NCBI RefSeq assembly: GCF_000954115.1
Contig: NZ_CP010797.1
Location: 4,774,001 to 4,838,000, forward strand
Reading direction: 5' to 3'
DNA: 64,000 nucleotides
Source of the DNA: Rhodococcus sp. B7740
Lineage (GTDB): Bacteria; Actinomycetota; Actinomycetes; Mycobacteriales; Mycobacteriaceae
The position numbers and the translations under genes are program-made. Shown in pieces: positions 8,332-17,981 of the stretch. The notes beneath the pieces are model-generated. The model was not told the origin of the DNA and did no database searches. It saw only the letters and a list, made by a program, of their open reading frames with translations. How positions within the stretch are numbered: the first letter of the stretch is position 1; every line of letters begins with the position of its first letter.

Positions 8332-9882
8332 GTGCAGGTCACCAGCGTGGGACATGCGGGATTCCATATTCGGACCGACGCCGGAAGCATCCTGTGCGAC
8401 CCGTGGGTCAACCCGTCGTTCTACGCGTCGTGGTTCCCGTTCCCCGACAACTCGGGTCTGGACTGGTACGCCCTCGGTGATTGCGACTACCTCTACGTCT
8501 CGCACCTGCACAAGGACCATTTCGACCCGAAGAACCTGGCCGAGCACGTCAACAAGGACGCCACGGTCCTGCTGCCGGACTACCCGGTGCTCGATCTCAA
8601 GCACGAGCTGGAGAAGCTCGGCTTCCACAAGTTCTACGAGACGACGGACTCGGTCAAGCACACGATCTCCGGTCCCAAGGGCGATCTGGACATCATGATC
8701 ATCGCGTTGCGTGCGCCCGCCGACGGGCCGATCGGCGACTCGGGTCTGGTCGTCTCGGACGGCAAGACCGTCGCGTTCAACATGAACGACGCGAGGCCGG
8801 TGGACCTGGACGTGATGACCGAGAATTTCGGTCCCGTGGACGTGCACATGCTGCAGTACTCGGGCGCGATCTGGTACCCGATGGTCTACGACATGGTCTC
8901 GCGCGCGAAGAAGAACTTCGGCATCCAGAAGCGTCAACGGCAGATGGATCGGGCGCGCCAGTACATCGAGCAGGTCGGCTCCACCTGGGTCGTCCCGTCG
9001 GCAGGCCCGCCGTGTTTCCTCGACGACGAACTGCGCTCGCTCAACGACGTCTACGGCGACCCGGCGAACGTGTTCCCGGACCAGATGGTGTTTCTCGAGC
9101 AGATGCGACTGCACGGGCACGACAAGGGCCTGCTGATGATGCCGGGCACCGCCGCCACGTTCGACGGCTCCGAGCTGATCTCCCACGAGCACCCGATTCC
9201 GACGGCCGAGGCCGAGGCCATCTTCACCACCGGTAAGGCCGAGTACATCGAGGCCTATGCCCAGCGTCAGGCATCGGTCATCGCAGCGGAGAAGGCGGCG
9301 TGGGCTCCGGCCGAGGGCGAGCCACTGCTCGACCCGATGAGGGGCCTGTTCGAGCCGATCATGGCGCAGACGGACCTGATCTGCGACGGCATCGGCTATC
9401 CCGTCGGAATCACCATGGGCGACGAAACCGTCGTGCTGGACTTTCCGAAAAGGATTGTGCGCGAACCGATCTCGAACGAGAAGTTCCGCTACAGCTTCAC
9501 CATCCCGCCGGAACTGGTGCGCACCGCGATACGTGACCGAGAGCCGGACTGGGTCAACTCGATCTTCCTGTCCACCCGCTTCCGAGCCCGACGCGTCGGC
9601 GGCTACAACGAATTCCTCTACACGTTCTTCAAGTGCCTCACCGACGAGCGCATCGCCTACGCCGACGGCTGGTTCGCCGAGGCGCACGACGACACCGCCA
9701 CGATCACGATGGGCGGCTACGAGATCCAACGCCGCTGCCCGCACCTGAAAGCGGACCTGACGAAGTTCGGCATCGTCGAGGGCAACAAGCTCACCTGCAA
9801 TCTGCACGGGTGGGACTGGAGCCTCGATTCCGGGCGCTGTCTGACGTCCAAGGGGCACGAACTGCGCACGCGCAAACTCTGA
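8332..9882 (+). CDS. Metallo-beta-lactamase-fold hydrolase with C-terminal Rieske [2Fe-2S] domain
   Basis: A 516-residue fusion. The N-terminal half is a metallo-beta-lactamase fold with the metal motif HLHKDH (His58, His60, Asp62, His63). The C-terminus carries a Rieske cluster site, CPH at 469-471 and CNLH at 489-492, inside a short Rieske domain. This architecture resembles CMP-N-acetylneuraminate-hydroxylase-like proteins; actual substrate unknown. The GTG start has a GGAGG site about 8 bases upstream. Its stop codon overlaps the first unit of repeat C. It separates murB from the transpeptidase gene, unlike in M. tuberculosis. Confidence 0.85.
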   Translation: MQVTSVGHAGFHIRTDAGSILCDPWVNPSFYASWFPFPDNSGLDWYALGDCDYLYVSHLHKDHFDPKNLAEHVNKDATVLLPDYPVLDLKHELEKLGFHKFYETTDSVKHTISGPKGDLDIMIIALRAPADGPIGDSGLVVSDGKTVAFNMNDARPVDLDVMTENFGPVDVHMLQYSGAIWYPMVYDMVSRAKKNFGIQKRQRQMDRARQYIEQVGSTWVVPSAGPPCFLDDELRSLNDVYGDPANVFPDQMVFLEQMRLHGHDKGLLMMPGTAATFDGSELISHEHPIPTAEAEAIFTTGKAEYIEAYAQRQASVIAAEKAAWAPAEGEPLLDPMRGLFEPIMAQTDLICDGIGYPVGITMGDETVVLDFPKRIVREPISNEKFRYSFTIPPELVRTAIRDREPDWVNSIFLSTRFRARRVGGYNEFLYTFFKCLTDERIAYADGWFAEAHDDTATITMGGYEIQRRCPHLKADLTKFGIVEGNKLTCNLHGWDWSLDSGRCLTSKGHELRTRKL

Positions 9883-9947
9883 GTCGTTCCGCGGAACTCC
9901 ACTCCTGCAGCTGTGAGTCATTCCGCGGGCTCCACTCCTGCAGCTGT
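9881..9947. repeat. Repeat C, locus 2 (two tandem units of 33-34 bases)
   Basis: Two direct units, 9881-9914 and 9915-9947, each run GAGTC(G/A)TTCCGCGG ... CTCCACTCCTGCAGCTGT. They are the reverse complement of the locus at 6094-6152. The first unit overlaps the stop codon of the preceding gene. Confidence 0.8.
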
Positions 9948-10000
9948 GAGACTGCCCCCAAAAATCGGGGTAGTTCGCCGACGCAGGTACGTTGGATAAC

Positions 10001-11197
10001 GTGCATGAGCAGGTAGAACAGACAAAACGGACTCGCACGGTGTGGTTGATCGCCGTGCTGGTCGCCTTGGTGGCACTCGTGGCAGGCTGCACCGTCGGAT
10101 CGGGCGATGCCGGATCGGGCACGGCAGCCCCGACCACCGAGGCAGCGCCCGTCGCACGGGTGACCGAGAACCCGGTCGCGGGTGCCGTCGACGTCAGTCC
10201 CGTCGCACCGATCTCGGTCTCCGTTGCCGACGGAACGCTCACCCAGGTCGCGTTGACCAACCCCGACGGCAAGGTCGTCCAGGGCGCGCTCTCGCCCGAC
10301 AAGACCTCATACGCCATCACCGAGCCTCTCGGCTACGGCGTGCAGTACACGTGGTCCGGCTCGGCCGTGGGCAGCGACGACAAGGCCGTCGAGATCACCG
10401 GTGCCTTCACCACCGTCGAACCCGCCAGCCGCACGTCGGTGAGCACCAACATCGGCGACGGCCAGGAGGTCGGCATCGCTGCCCCGATCATCCTGCAGTT
10501 CGACTCGGCGATCGCCGACAAGGCCGCCGTCGAGAAGGCGTTGACGGTGACCACCAACCCGCCGACTCCCGGCGCGTGGGCATGGTTTCCGGACGACAAC
10601 GGCTCGCGCATCCACTGGCGTCCCACCAACTACTGGGCTCCCGGCACGACCGTCTCGGTGGTAGCCAACCTGTACGGCGTGAACTACGGCGACGGTGCAT
10701 ACGGAGCCGACGATGTCACCCTGAACTTCAGCATCGGACGCAGTCAGGTCGTCGTCGCCGACGCCACCAGCCACCGCATGCAGGTGGTCCGCGACGGCGC
10801 GACGATCATGGACATACCGGTCAGCTACGGCGAGGGCAACGAGGACCGCAACGTCACCCGCAGCGGTATCCACGTCGTCACCGAGAAGCACGAGGACTTC
10901 CTGATGTCCAACCCGCCGTTCTACGAGAACGTCCGCGAACGCTGGGCTGTGCGCATCTCCAACAACGGCGAGTTCATCCACGCCAATCCGCTGACCACCG
11001 GAGTGCAGGGGGCCTCGAACGTCACCAACGGATGCATCAATCTCTCCGACGCCGACGCTCAGCAGTACTTCCAGACGGCGATGTACGGCGATCCCGTCGA
11101 GGTCACCGGCACGCGCATCGACCTCTCGGCCGCAGACGGCGACCTGTACGACTGGGCCATCGACTGGCCGACGTGGGAGTCGATGTCGGCGCTGTGA
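10001..11197 (+). CDS. L,D-transpeptidase lipoprotein (LprQ/LdtE-like)
   Basis: The enzyme makes 3-3 peptide cross-links in the outer face of the cell wall. A lipoprotein signal ends at the lipobox LVAGC (Cys30). Immunoglobulin-like domains follow (about residues 50-250), then a YkuD catalytic domain with the cysteine in NGCINLS (Cys345) and a preceding catalytic His (FIHANP). The usual SHGC is TNGC here, which is conserved in this subfamily as far as I recall. GTG at 10001 is chosen; a TTG at 9992 is possible. M. tuberculosis Rv0483 is the positional counterpart. A perfect hairpin follows 8 bases after the stop. Confidence 0.9.
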   Translation: MHEQVEQTKRTRTVWLIAVLVALVALVAGCTVGSGDAGSGTAAPTTEAAPVARVTENPVAGAVDVSPVAPISVSVADGTLTQVALTNPDGKVVQGALSPDKTSYAITEPLGYGVQYTWSGSAVGSDDKAVEITGAFTTVEPASRTSVSTNIGDGQEVGIAAPIILQFDSAIADKAAVEKALTVTTNPPTPGAWAWFPDDNGSRIHWRPTNYWAPGTTVSVVANLYGVNYGDGAYGADDVTLNFSIGRSQVVVADATSHRMQVVRDGATIMDIPVSYGEGNEDRNVTRSGIHVVTEKHEDFLMSNPPFYENVRERWAVRISNNGEFIHANPLTTGVQGASNVTNGCINLSDADAQQYFQTAMYGDPVEVTGTRIDLSAADGDLYDWAIDWPTWESMSAL

Positions 11198-11205
11198 GCA
11201 CTACG

Positions 11206-11255
11206 CGCAGGTGAGCGGAACTTCGTAGCCCACTACGAAGTTCCGCTCACCTGCG
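11206..11255. repeat. Palindromic repeat A, copy 2 (perfect 23-bp arms)
   Basis: Arms 11206-11228 and 11233-11255 are exactly complementary around the loop CCCA. The element occupies the gap between the convergent stops of the transpeptidase gene and the SDR gene. No T-tract follows, but the symmetry and placement suit a bidirectional terminator. Confidence 0.9.
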
Positions 11256-11264
11256 GCGAAGCCG

Positions 11265-12020
11265 CTACTTGCGGGAGAAGCGCCCCGGACCGGCCTGATC
11301 CCGGGGCTTGATGATGATCTGGTCCAGGTTGACGTGCGACGGGCGCGATGCGACGAAGCCGATGACCTCGGCGATATCGCTCGCCACGAGTGGTGTGATG
11401 CCCTGGTAGACCGCGTCGGCCTTGGCGGCGTCGCCGTCGAACCGGACGAGCGAGAACTCGGTTTCCACGGCGCCCGGCGCGACCTCGGTCAACCGCACCG
11501 GCTTGCCCAGCAACTCGCCGCGCAACGTCCGATGCAGCACTGCCTGAGCGTGTTTGGCCGAGGTGTAGCCCGATCCGTTGTCGTAGGCCTCGAATGCCGC
11601 CACGGACGTGATGGTGACGATCAGACCGTCCCCGGAGTCGATCAGCTTGGGCAGCAACGACTTCGTCACCCGCAATGTACCGAGCACGTTGGTCTCCCAC
11701 ATCCAGCGCCAGTCGTCGAGGTCGGCGTCGATCACCGGGGCCAAGCCCTTCGCGCCCCCGGCATTGTTGATCAACACATCGACACGGGGAACGACCGCGG
11801 TGAAGGCGGCGACCGAATCCTCGTCCGTCACATCGAGTTCCAGGGCAGTGCCACCGATCTCCGACGCCAACTCCTCGAGCCGGTCGAGTCGGCGGGCACC
11901 GATCACGACGTGGAAGCCGTCGGCGGCGAGTTGGCGGGCGGTGGCCGCGCCGATGCCGGAGCTCGCTCCGGTCACGACGGCGATTCGGGCATCGGGGGAA
12001 ATGTGTTCGGACGAGGTCAT
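11265..12020 (-). CDS. short-chain dehydrogenase/reductase
   Basis: A 251-residue classical SDR: cofactor motif TGASSGIG near residue 17, NNAGG near 88, and the catalytic YTSAK about residue 157 preceded by a serine. The positional counterpart in M. tuberculosis is Rv0484c. Substrate unknown; the family (YdfG-like NADP-dependent enzymes) acts on hydroxy acids or simple carbonyls. It converges on the transpeptidase gene and is divergent from the ROK regulator, which makes it a candidate target of that regulator. Confidence 0.9.
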   Translation of the reverse strand: MTSSEHISPDARIAVVTGASSGIGAATARQLAADGFHVVIGARRLDRLEELASEIGGTALELDVTDEDSVAAFTAVVPRVDVLINNAGGAKGLAPVIDADLDDWRWMWETNVLGTLRVTKSLLPKLIDSGDGLIVTITSVAAFEAYDNGSGYTSAKHAQAVLHRTLRGELLGKPVRLTEVAPGAVETEFSLVRFDGDAAKADAVYQGITPLVASDIAEVIGFVASRPSHVNLDQIIIKPRDQAGPGRFSRK

Positions 12021-12124
12021 GGCGAAATTCTATGCCCGGCGTGCCCCGTGCTGTCCGATGCCCGATTGGACATCGGACGCAAGGGTGCTAATTTTGATTC
12101 CATGTCCGCCAGTGAGACCACCGC

Positions 12125-12151
12125 GATGCGGGTCACCTATGTGACCGCATC
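12125..12151. promoter_or_regulatory. Palindrome, candidate operator
   Basis: GATGCGG(G)TCAC and GTGACCGCATC pair around CTAT with a single bulged G. The core TCAC-N4-GTGA sits in the middle of the SDR-ROK divergent region. Confidence 0.5.
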
Positions 12152-12304
12152 TCTCGGCTCTCGCTTGCCGCTTCCTCGGGAACTGTGTTGTCCCGGCCAA
12201 GGAATCCGTCTCTAGCTCTCCGTTTCGAGCTGCAGACAGTCGATTCGCGCGTCGTGGTTCCGTACGACCACCGCGCCCCTTCCTTGACCTGCATCACTTC
12301 GCAC

Positions 12305-12331
12305 TTCCGTCGTTGTCCATTCACGACGGAA
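12305..12331. promoter_or_regulatory. Inverted repeat 28 bases upstream of the ROK gene
   Basis: TTCCGTCGT and ACGACGGAA are perfect 9-base arms separated by 9 bases. Proximity to the start codon at 12359 suggests an autoregulatory operator or a leader hairpin. Confidence 0.5.
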
Positions 12332-12358
12332 ATCTGCCACTGCTGAGGATCACAACGG

Positions 12359-13633
12359 ATGTCTGTATCAACCCTGCACCACCACACCGGCCCTACCTCT
12401 CGGCGGTCTCTCCCGAGGCCTCGATCGCGCGTCCAACTCGTCGCACCGGATCTGCGGATCGCCGACAGTCCCGCCGCGTCGGTGCTTCGGGTGGCCTGCG
12501 TCGAGGGGCCCATCTCGCGCGAGCGTGCCGCTCGCGCAACCGGATCGAGCATCGCCACCGTCAATCGGCAGGTGTCGGCCCTGCTCACCGTCGGGCTGCT
12601 CCGTGAGCGCGCAGACCTGACGGCACCGGGGGCGATCGGCCGTCCGCGGGTGCCCTTCGAGGTCAATCACGAACCGTTCTCGACCATCGGCATCCACATC
12701 GGAGCCGTCGTCACCGGCATCATCGTGAGCGATCTGCGGGGACGCATCCTCGGTGCCATCGAGATACCAACGCCCGCCGGGTCTTCGGAGACAGCGTTGG
12801 CGTCGATCACCCGCAGTGCCGGTGCCTTCGCCGGACGCTGGCACCGCCGCACCCCACTGTGGGTCGGGGTGGCGATCGGTGGACGTGTCGACACCGCGAC
12901 CGGCACCGTCGACCATCCGCGGCTGGGATGGGAGAACGGCCGCGTCGCCGGAATCATCGGCGGTGGACTCGGACTGCCGATCTCGGTCTCCGGGCACGTC
13001 GAGGCCATGGCGGCCTCGGAGCTGCTCCTCGCACCGCGCCTGTCGGACAGTGTTGCGTCGCAGAGCAACAGCGGAACTTCTCTGTACTTCTACGCACGCG
13101 AGACCGCAGGCATGGCGCTGACCATCGACGGCCGCGTGCACACCCCCACGAGCGGCCCGGGGTCCATCGCACACCTGCCCACCGGATCGTCGGCGCTGTG
13201 CAGCTGCGGCAATCGGGGATGCCTCGAGGCCTCCGTCAGCGATCGAGCCGTGGTCGCCGCCGCCGTCGATCGCAAAATAGTCGGACCGCAGCCTCACCCG
13301 AGTATCGGCGCGGTGTATCAGGCGGCGCATGCAGGCTCCGAGGCCGCGCGGGAGTTGCTCGTCGAGCGAGCGCAGATTCTGGGGCGGACGGTGGCGCTGC
13401 TGCGCGACATGTTCAATCCGGACCGCGTGGTACTCGGAGGCCAGGCGTTCACCGCGTACCCGGCCGGAATTCCGCACGTGGGGGAGGCCTTCGCGACGCA
13501 TTCGACGTTGGAGCGCAGGGATATTCGGGTGAGCGGTTTCGGCGACAAAGTGCAGGAGTACGCCGCAACCGTGGTCTCTCTGAGCGCCCTGTACTCCGAT
13601 CCGCTCGCCTCGATGCGCAAGGCTGCCGCGTAG
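12359..13633 (+). CDS. ROK family transcriptional regulator
   Basis: A 424-residue ROK repressor-type protein. The N-terminal winged helix spans about residues 40-95 (ATGSSIATVNRQVSALLTVGLL being the recognition region). The sugar-kinase-like ROK domain follows, with the zinc-binding signature CSCGNRGCLE near residue 280. The ATP-site and kinase residues are not obviously complete, as in ROK repressors. The counterpart in M. tuberculosis is Rv0485. Ligand unknown; the genes downstream (hydrolase, mshA) and the divergent SDR are possible targets. Confidence 0.88.
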   Translation: MSVSTLHHHTGPTSRRSLPRPRSRVQLVAPDLRIADSPAASVLRVACVEGPISRERAARATGSSIATVNRQVSALLTVGLLRERADLTAPGAIGRPRVPFEVNHEPFSTIGIHIGAVVTGIIVSDLRGRILGAIEIPTPAGSSETALASITRSAGAFAGRWHRRTPLWVGVAIGGRVDTATGTVDHPRLGWENGRVAGIIGGGLGLPISVSGHVEAMAASELLLAPRLSDSVASQSNSGTSLYFYARETAGMALTIDGRVHTPTSGPGSIAHLPTGSSALCSCGNRGCLEASVSDRAVVAAAVDRKIVGPQPHPSIGAVYQAAHAGSEAARELLVERAQILGRTVALLRDMFNPDRVVLGGQAFTAYPAGIPHVGEAFATHSTLERRDIRVSGFGDKVQEYAATVVSLSALYSDPLASMRKAAA

Positions 13634-13644
13634 GTTGACCCACT

Positions 13645-14526
13645 ATGAGCCAGCCCGATACGAGCACCCGTGCAGCAGGACCGATTCGCCAGGCCACCGG
13701 CATCGACGGAGCCAACATCGTCTACCGCGTCAGCGGTGACCCAGCGGCGCGGCCACTGATCCTGCTGCACGGGTGGGCGCAGAGCTCGGCCTGCTGGGGC
13801 GAGGGACTGCTGGCCGACCTGGCGGAGCGTTACCGCGTCGTCGCCGTCGATCTGCGCGGACACGGCTATTCCGACGCCCCGCCTGCCGGTTACGACGATC
13901 CCAGGACATGGGCAGGCGATGTCGACGCGGTACTCGCCGCCGAGGGCATCACATCCGACGCGGTGCTGCTGGGTTGGTCGTACGGCGGACTGGTGATCTG
14001 CGACTACCTCGCCGAACACGGCACGGGCGCGGTGGCGGGCATCGTGCTCGTCGGTGCGATCACCAGCATCGGCAGGGGAGAGGCAGGCGGCCGCGTCGGA
14101 ACGGCCATGCGCGCTGCGATCCCCGGTGCGATGGCCGAGGAGCCCCGCGTCGCGATCAAAGCGCTCGGGAGTTTCGGGCACGCGCTGACCGGGCCGACAG
14201 AAGGCAAGGGCACGGAGGCGCAGGCGTTGTTCGGGTTGACGCTGTCCACGAGGCCACGGGTTCGCGCAGCCCTGTTCGATCGAGCGGTCGGCCACGACGA
14301 CCTGCTGCGCAGCCTCGACATCCCGGCGTTGGTGCTGCACGGGACCGAGGACACCGTCGTCGACGTCTCCGCCGGACGGCACGCTGCGGAGCTGATTCCC
14401 ACGGCGGTCGCGTCGTACTGGGAGGGTGTGGACCACGGGCCGTTCGTCGCCGATCCGCAGCGCTTCTTCACCGAGGTGACCGAGTTCGTGGATGGTCCGA
14501 GTCTGCCCGGTCGTCGGAAGGGGTAG
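13645..14526 (+). CDS. alpha/beta hydrolase
   Basis: A 293-residue alpha/beta hydrolase with the oxyanion motif LLHGWAQ near residue 41, nucleophile elbow GWSYGG (Ser112), late Asp in HGTEDTVVD and His in GVDHGPF. The fold is that of peroxidase-like or esterase enzymes; substrate unknown. It starts 11 bases after the ROK gene and ends 23 bases before mshA, so the three may form one transcript. M. tuberculosis has no gene in this slot as I recall. Confidence 0.87.
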   Translation: MSQPDTSTRAAGPIRQATGIDGANIVYRVSGDPAARPLILLHGWAQSSACWGEGLLADLAERYRVVAVDLRGHGYSDAPPAGYDDPRTWAGDVDAVLAAEGITSDAVLLGWSYGGLVICDYLAEHGTGAVAGIVLVGAITSIGRGEAGGRVGTAMRAAIPGAMAEEPRVAIKALGSFGHALTGPTEGKGTEAQALFGLTLSTRPRVRAALFDRAVGHDDLLRSLDIPALVLHGTEDTVVDVSAGRHAAELIPTAVASYWEGVDHGPFVADPQRFFTEVTEFVDGPSLPGRRKG

Positions 14527-14549
14527 TTATCGAGACGTAATGTGGAGGC

Positions 14550-15893
14550 GTGCACACTGAAGAAGTGACTGGACGCCAGCTGAACAGGGTCGCTGTGTTG
14601 TCCTTGCATACCTCCCCGCTGGCGCAGCCGGGAACGGGCGATGCGGGCGGCATGAACGTCTACGTGCTGCAGAGCGCGAAAGAGCTGGCCAAGCGCGGCG
14701 TGGAGGTCGAGATCTTCACCCGTGCGACGGCGTCGACCGACGCGCCCGTCGTCGAGGCAGCTCCCGGAGTGCTGGTGCGCAACATCGTCGCCGGTCCGTT
14801 CGAGGGGTTGGACAAGCACGATCTACCCACTCAGCTGTGCGCATTCGCAGCCGGGGTGCTGCGAGAAGAAGCTCGCCACGAACCCGGTTACTACGATCTG
14901 GTGCACTCGCACTACTGGCTCTCGGGTCAGGTCGGCTGGCTCGCGCGCGATCGCTGGGGAGTGCCGCTGGTACACACCGCGCACACTCTCGCCGCCGTCA
15001 AGAACGCGTCTCTGGCGCAGGGCGACTCGCCCGAACCCGCCGCGCGTCAGATCGGTGAGCAGCAGGTGGTGGCCGAGGCGGACCGGCTGATCGCCAACAC
15101 CACCGAGGAAGCGAAGTCTCTCGTCGAGATCTACGGGGCGTCGCAGGGTTCGATCGACGTCGTTGCGCCGGGAGCCGATCTGGCGCAATACAATCCGGGT
15201 GACAAGCGTGCGGCGCGCGCCGAGCTCGGATTGAATCCCGACGAGTCGATCGTCGCATTCGTCGGACGCATCCAACCGCTCAAGGCCCCCGACGTGCTGA
15301 TCGCCGCGGCTGCCGAAGTGCTGCAACGCAATCCGACGACACCGCTGCGCGTCCTCATCGTCGGCGGCCCGTCCGGCAGCGGACTGGATCGACCGGACGC
15401 CCTCATCGATCTGGCCGAGAACCTGGGGATAACTGCCCGAGTGACGTTCATGCCGCCGCAACCGTCGGCGCGCCTGGCCCAGGTCTACCGCGCCGCGGAC
15501 ATCGTCGCCGTGCCGAGCTACAACGAATCGTTCGGCCTTGTCGCGATCGAAGCCCAGGCCTGCGGCACTCCGGTCCTGGCCGCGGACGTCGGCGGACTCG
15601 GCGTGGCGGTGCGATCGGGCGAGACCGGACGCCTGGTTCAGGGCCACCGCACCGAGGACTGGGCCGATGCGCTCTCGTCGATGCTGGCGGATCCAGTTGC
15701 CTTGGCAGACATGGCGACCGCGGCACCGCAGCACGCCCGCAACTTCTCGTGGGAGCACACCGCCGACGGACTCATCGAGAGCTACCGCAAGGCCAAGTTC
15801 CACTTCGACCGAGGCGAGGGACCGAGCGAGTTCTCTCCGCGACGCGTCCGAGGATTGTCGAAACTACGCAGATCAGGAGCTGTGACTGCATGA
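14550..15893 (+). CDS. mshA: D-inositol-3-phosphate glycosyltransferase
   Basis: MshA joins UDP-GlcNAc to 1L-myo-inositol-1-phosphate, the first step of mycothiol synthesis, the main thiol of actinobacteria. The 447-residue GT4 enzyme shows the N-terminal glycine-rich loop [10 protein letters not shown] near residue 31, the second Rossmann domain ([14 protein letters not shown]) and the donor-site E-x7-E in [11 protein letters not shown]. Start is GTG at 14550. The stop overlaps the start of the YbjN-like gene (ATGA), and both match the Rv0486-Rv0487 order. Confidence 0.95.
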   Translation: MHTEEVTGRQLNRVAVLSLHTSPLAQPGTGDAGGMNVYVLQSAKELAKRGVEVEIFTRATASTDAPVVEAAPGVLVRNIVAGPFEGLDKHDLPTQLCAFAAGVLREEARHEPGYYDLVHSHYWLSGQVGWLARDRWGVPLVHTAHTLAAVKNASLAQGDSPEPAARQIGEQQVVAEADRLIANTTEEAKSLVEIYGASQGSIDVVAPGADLAQYNPGDKRAARAELGLNPDESIVAFVGRIQPLKAPDVLIAAAAEVLQRNPTTPLRVLIVGGPSGSGLDRPDALIDLAENLGITARVTFMPPQPSARLAQVYRAADIVAVPSYNESFGLVAIEAQACGTPVLAADVGGLGVAVRSGETGRLVQGHRTEDWADALSSMLADPVALADMATAAPQHARNFSWEHTADGLIESYRKAKFHFDRGEGPSEFSPRRVRGLSKLRRSGAVTA

Positions 15894-16387
15894 GCGAGAC
15901 CGCCGAACTGATCGACCGGGCACTGAAGGACCGCGAGCTGGACTACACCCGGCGGGGCGAGGTGTTCACCGTGGAACTGCCCGGGGAACGCAAACTCAAG
16001 ACCACGACGATGCTGACCGTCGGGCATCACGGGGTGCGGATCGAGGCGTTCGTCTGCCGCAAACCCGACGAGAACTTCGAGGGCGTCTACAAATACCTGC
16101 TCCGACGCAACCGTCGCCTGTACGGGGTTCACTACACGATCGACAAGGTCGGCGACATCTACCTCGTCGGCCGAATGTCGTTGCACGCCGTCAACGGTGA
16201 CGAACTCGACCGCATTCTCGGCCAGACCCTCGAGGCCGCCGACGGTGACTTCAACGTGCTGCTCGAGCTGGGCTTCGCCGAATCCATCAAACGGGAATGG
16301 GCGTGGCGGGTATCGCGCGGCGAATCGTTGGCGAGCCTGAAGGCGTTCGAGCATCTGGTGGAGGCCGGTAAGGCCGAGCAAGCGTAA
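15890..16387 (+). CDS. YbjN domain-containing protein
   Basis: A 165-residue YbjN-family protein (counterpart of Rv0487). The fold resembles type III secretion chaperones; in E. coli YbjN affects stress and motility, but no activity is established here. Visible family traits are [12 protein letters not shown], the [14 protein letters not shown] strand, and a C-terminal helical part. It is translationally coupled to mshA through an ATGA overlap, which suggests a link with mycothiol biology. Confidence 0.85.
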   Translation: MSETAELIDRALKDRELDYTRRGEVFTVELPGERKLKTTTMLTVGHHGVRIEAFVCRKPDENFEGVYKYLLRRNRRLYGVHYTIDKVGDIYLVGRMSLHAVNGDELDRILGQTLEAADGDFNVLLELGFAESIKREWAWRVSRGESLASLKAFEHLVEAGKAEQA

Positions 16388-16445
16388 CTCGCCGGAAATG
16401 GGTGGGTGCCGCTGCCCGTAACGTCCGGTTCCTAGCCTGACATTC

Positions 16446-17906
16446 ATGACCAGGCCCGAGGACGCTCGCCCACCGGTGCTGCAGATGTTCGGTTACGGTC
16501 TGCAACACATCCTCTCGATGTTCGGCGGCGTCATCGCCGTCCCGATCATCGTCGGTGGAGCGGCCGGACTCTCCGGGGCCGATCAGGCCCTGCTGATCTC
16601 CTGCGCGCTGTTCGTCAGTGGCGTGGCCACCGTGCTGCAAACGATCGGCATCCCGTTCTTCGGCTCGCAACTGCCGCTGGTACAGGGCATTTCGTTCGCA
16701 TCGGTCTCGACGGTTCTGACGATCATCGCCGGCGCGGACGACGGGCGAACCGGACTGCGCACCGTGCTCGGAGCCGTTCTCGTGGCCGCGCTGATCGGAT
16801 TGGCGATCGCCCCGTTCTTCTCCAAGATCGTTCGGTTCTTCCCGCCGCTGGTGACCGGCAGCATCATCACCGTCATCGGACTGTCGCTGATGCCGGTGGC
16901 CGCCCGCTGGATCACCGGCCAGGAACTGGTGGGCGGTGCCCCGAACCCGAACTACCTGGACCCCGGCAACATCGGGCTGGCGATGTTCACCCTCCTCGCC
17001 GTACTGGTGATGACCAAGATCCCCGGACTGTCGCGGCTGTCGATCCTGCTCGGACTCGTCGTCGGCACCATCGCGGCACTGATCGTCGGCAAGACCGACT
17101 TCGACGGCGTCGCCGACGCGTCCGTCGTGGCCGTCCCGACACCCTTCGCCTTCGGCTCCCCGATCTTCGCAATCGGCGCGATCGTGTCGATGACCATCGT
17201 GATCCTGGTGATCATGGTCGAGACCACCGCCGACATCCTCGCCGTCGGCGAAGTGGTCGGAACCGACGTCGACTCCAAGCGTGTCGGCGACGGCCTGCGC
17301 GCCGACATGGTCTCCTCAGCCGTCGCCCCGATCTTCAACACCTTCCCGGCCACGGCCTTCGCGCAGAACGTCGGCCTGGTGGCGATGACCGGCATCAAGA
17401 GCCGCTTCGTCGTGGCGACGGGCGGTGGCGTGCTTGCACTGCTGGGCCTTTCGCCGATTCTCGCAGCCGTCGTCGGGGTCGTCCCGCTTCCGGTTCTCGG
17501 CGGCGCAGGCATCGCGCTGTTCGGAACCGTCGCCGCGAGCGGTATCCGCACCCTCGGCAAGGTGAACTACGACAACAACTCCAACGTCGTCATCGTGGCG
17601 GTGACCTTGGCGTTCGGCCTCATACCTGTTGTCGCGAGCGACTTCTGGGACGAGTTCCCGGACTGGTTCGTCACGATCTTCCACTCCGGAATCAGTGCCG
17701 CCAGCATCGTCGCGGTGGTACTCAACGTATTCTTCAACGTGTTCAAGCCCGGAACTCCGCCGAACCCCTCGGTGGTGGCAGCGGGGCCGGCAGTGATGGT
17801 GCGTGAGGACGAAGCACGAATACTCCGTGAAGGCGGCAGCTTGCCCGACGATGTCTCCACCGCGAAGGCCGAGCCGCACAAGGCCGAGCCCGACAGGGAT
17901 GCCTGA
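16446..17906 (+). CDS. NCS2 family xanthine/urate permease
   Basis: A 486-residue inner-membrane nucleobase:cation symporter with about 12-14 hydrophobic segments. The family signature is QNVGLVAMTGIKSR near residue 300. The T-G ending, rather than the T-R of uracil carriers, fits the xanthine/urate type (PbuX/UacT-like). The QGISFAS half-helix and the VETTADILAVGE segment carry expected substrate-contact residues. A hydrophilic tail of about 45 residues ends in repeated KAEP. It precedes a nucleoside ABC importer, forming a purine-uptake block not present in the mycobacterial order. Confidence 0.88.
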   Translation: MTRPEDARPPVLQMFGYGLQHILSMFGGVIAVPIIVGGAAGLSGADQALLISCALFVSGVATVLQTIGIPFFGSQLPLVQGISFASVSTVLTIIAGADDGRTGLRTVLGAVLVAALIGLAIAPFFSKIVRFFPPLVTGSIITVIGLSLMPVAARWITGQELVGGAPNPNYLDPGNIGLAMFTLLAVLVMTKIPGLSRLSILLGLVVGTIAALIVGKTDFDGVADASVVAVPTPFAFGSPIFAIGAIVSMTIVILVIMVETTADILAVGEVVGTDVDSKRVGDGLRADMVSSAVAPIFNTFPATAFAQNVGLVAMTGIKSRFVVATGGGVLALLGLSPILAAVVGVVPLPVLGGAGIALFGTVAASGIRTLGKVNYDNNSNVVIVAVTLAFGLIPVVASDFWDEFPDWFVTIFHSGISAASIVAVVLNVFFNVFKPGTPPNPSVVAAGPAVMVREDEARILREGGSLPDDVSTAKAEPHKAEPDRDA

Positions 17907-17981
17907 CCGAAATCCTGCGCACCCTCGCCCGCGCGAGTAGCGTCCCGACCCAGACGAAGTACACCTAAATTGGAGGACATC

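Larger units (their letters stand above)
12021..12358. other. 338-base intergenic region between divergent SDR and ROK genes
   Basis: No credible gene is seen here. The region holds three inverted repeats: GTCCGAT...ATCGGAC near 12054-12079, a larger palindrome at 12125-12151, and a 9-bp perfect inverted repeat at 12305-12331. This is a dense set of possible regulator sites for a divergent promoter pair. Confidence 0.6.

Noticed and set aside
8329..10320. A 663-codon minus-strand frame
   Set aside because: It lies antisense to the metallo-beta-lactamase/Rieske gene and runs through repeat C.
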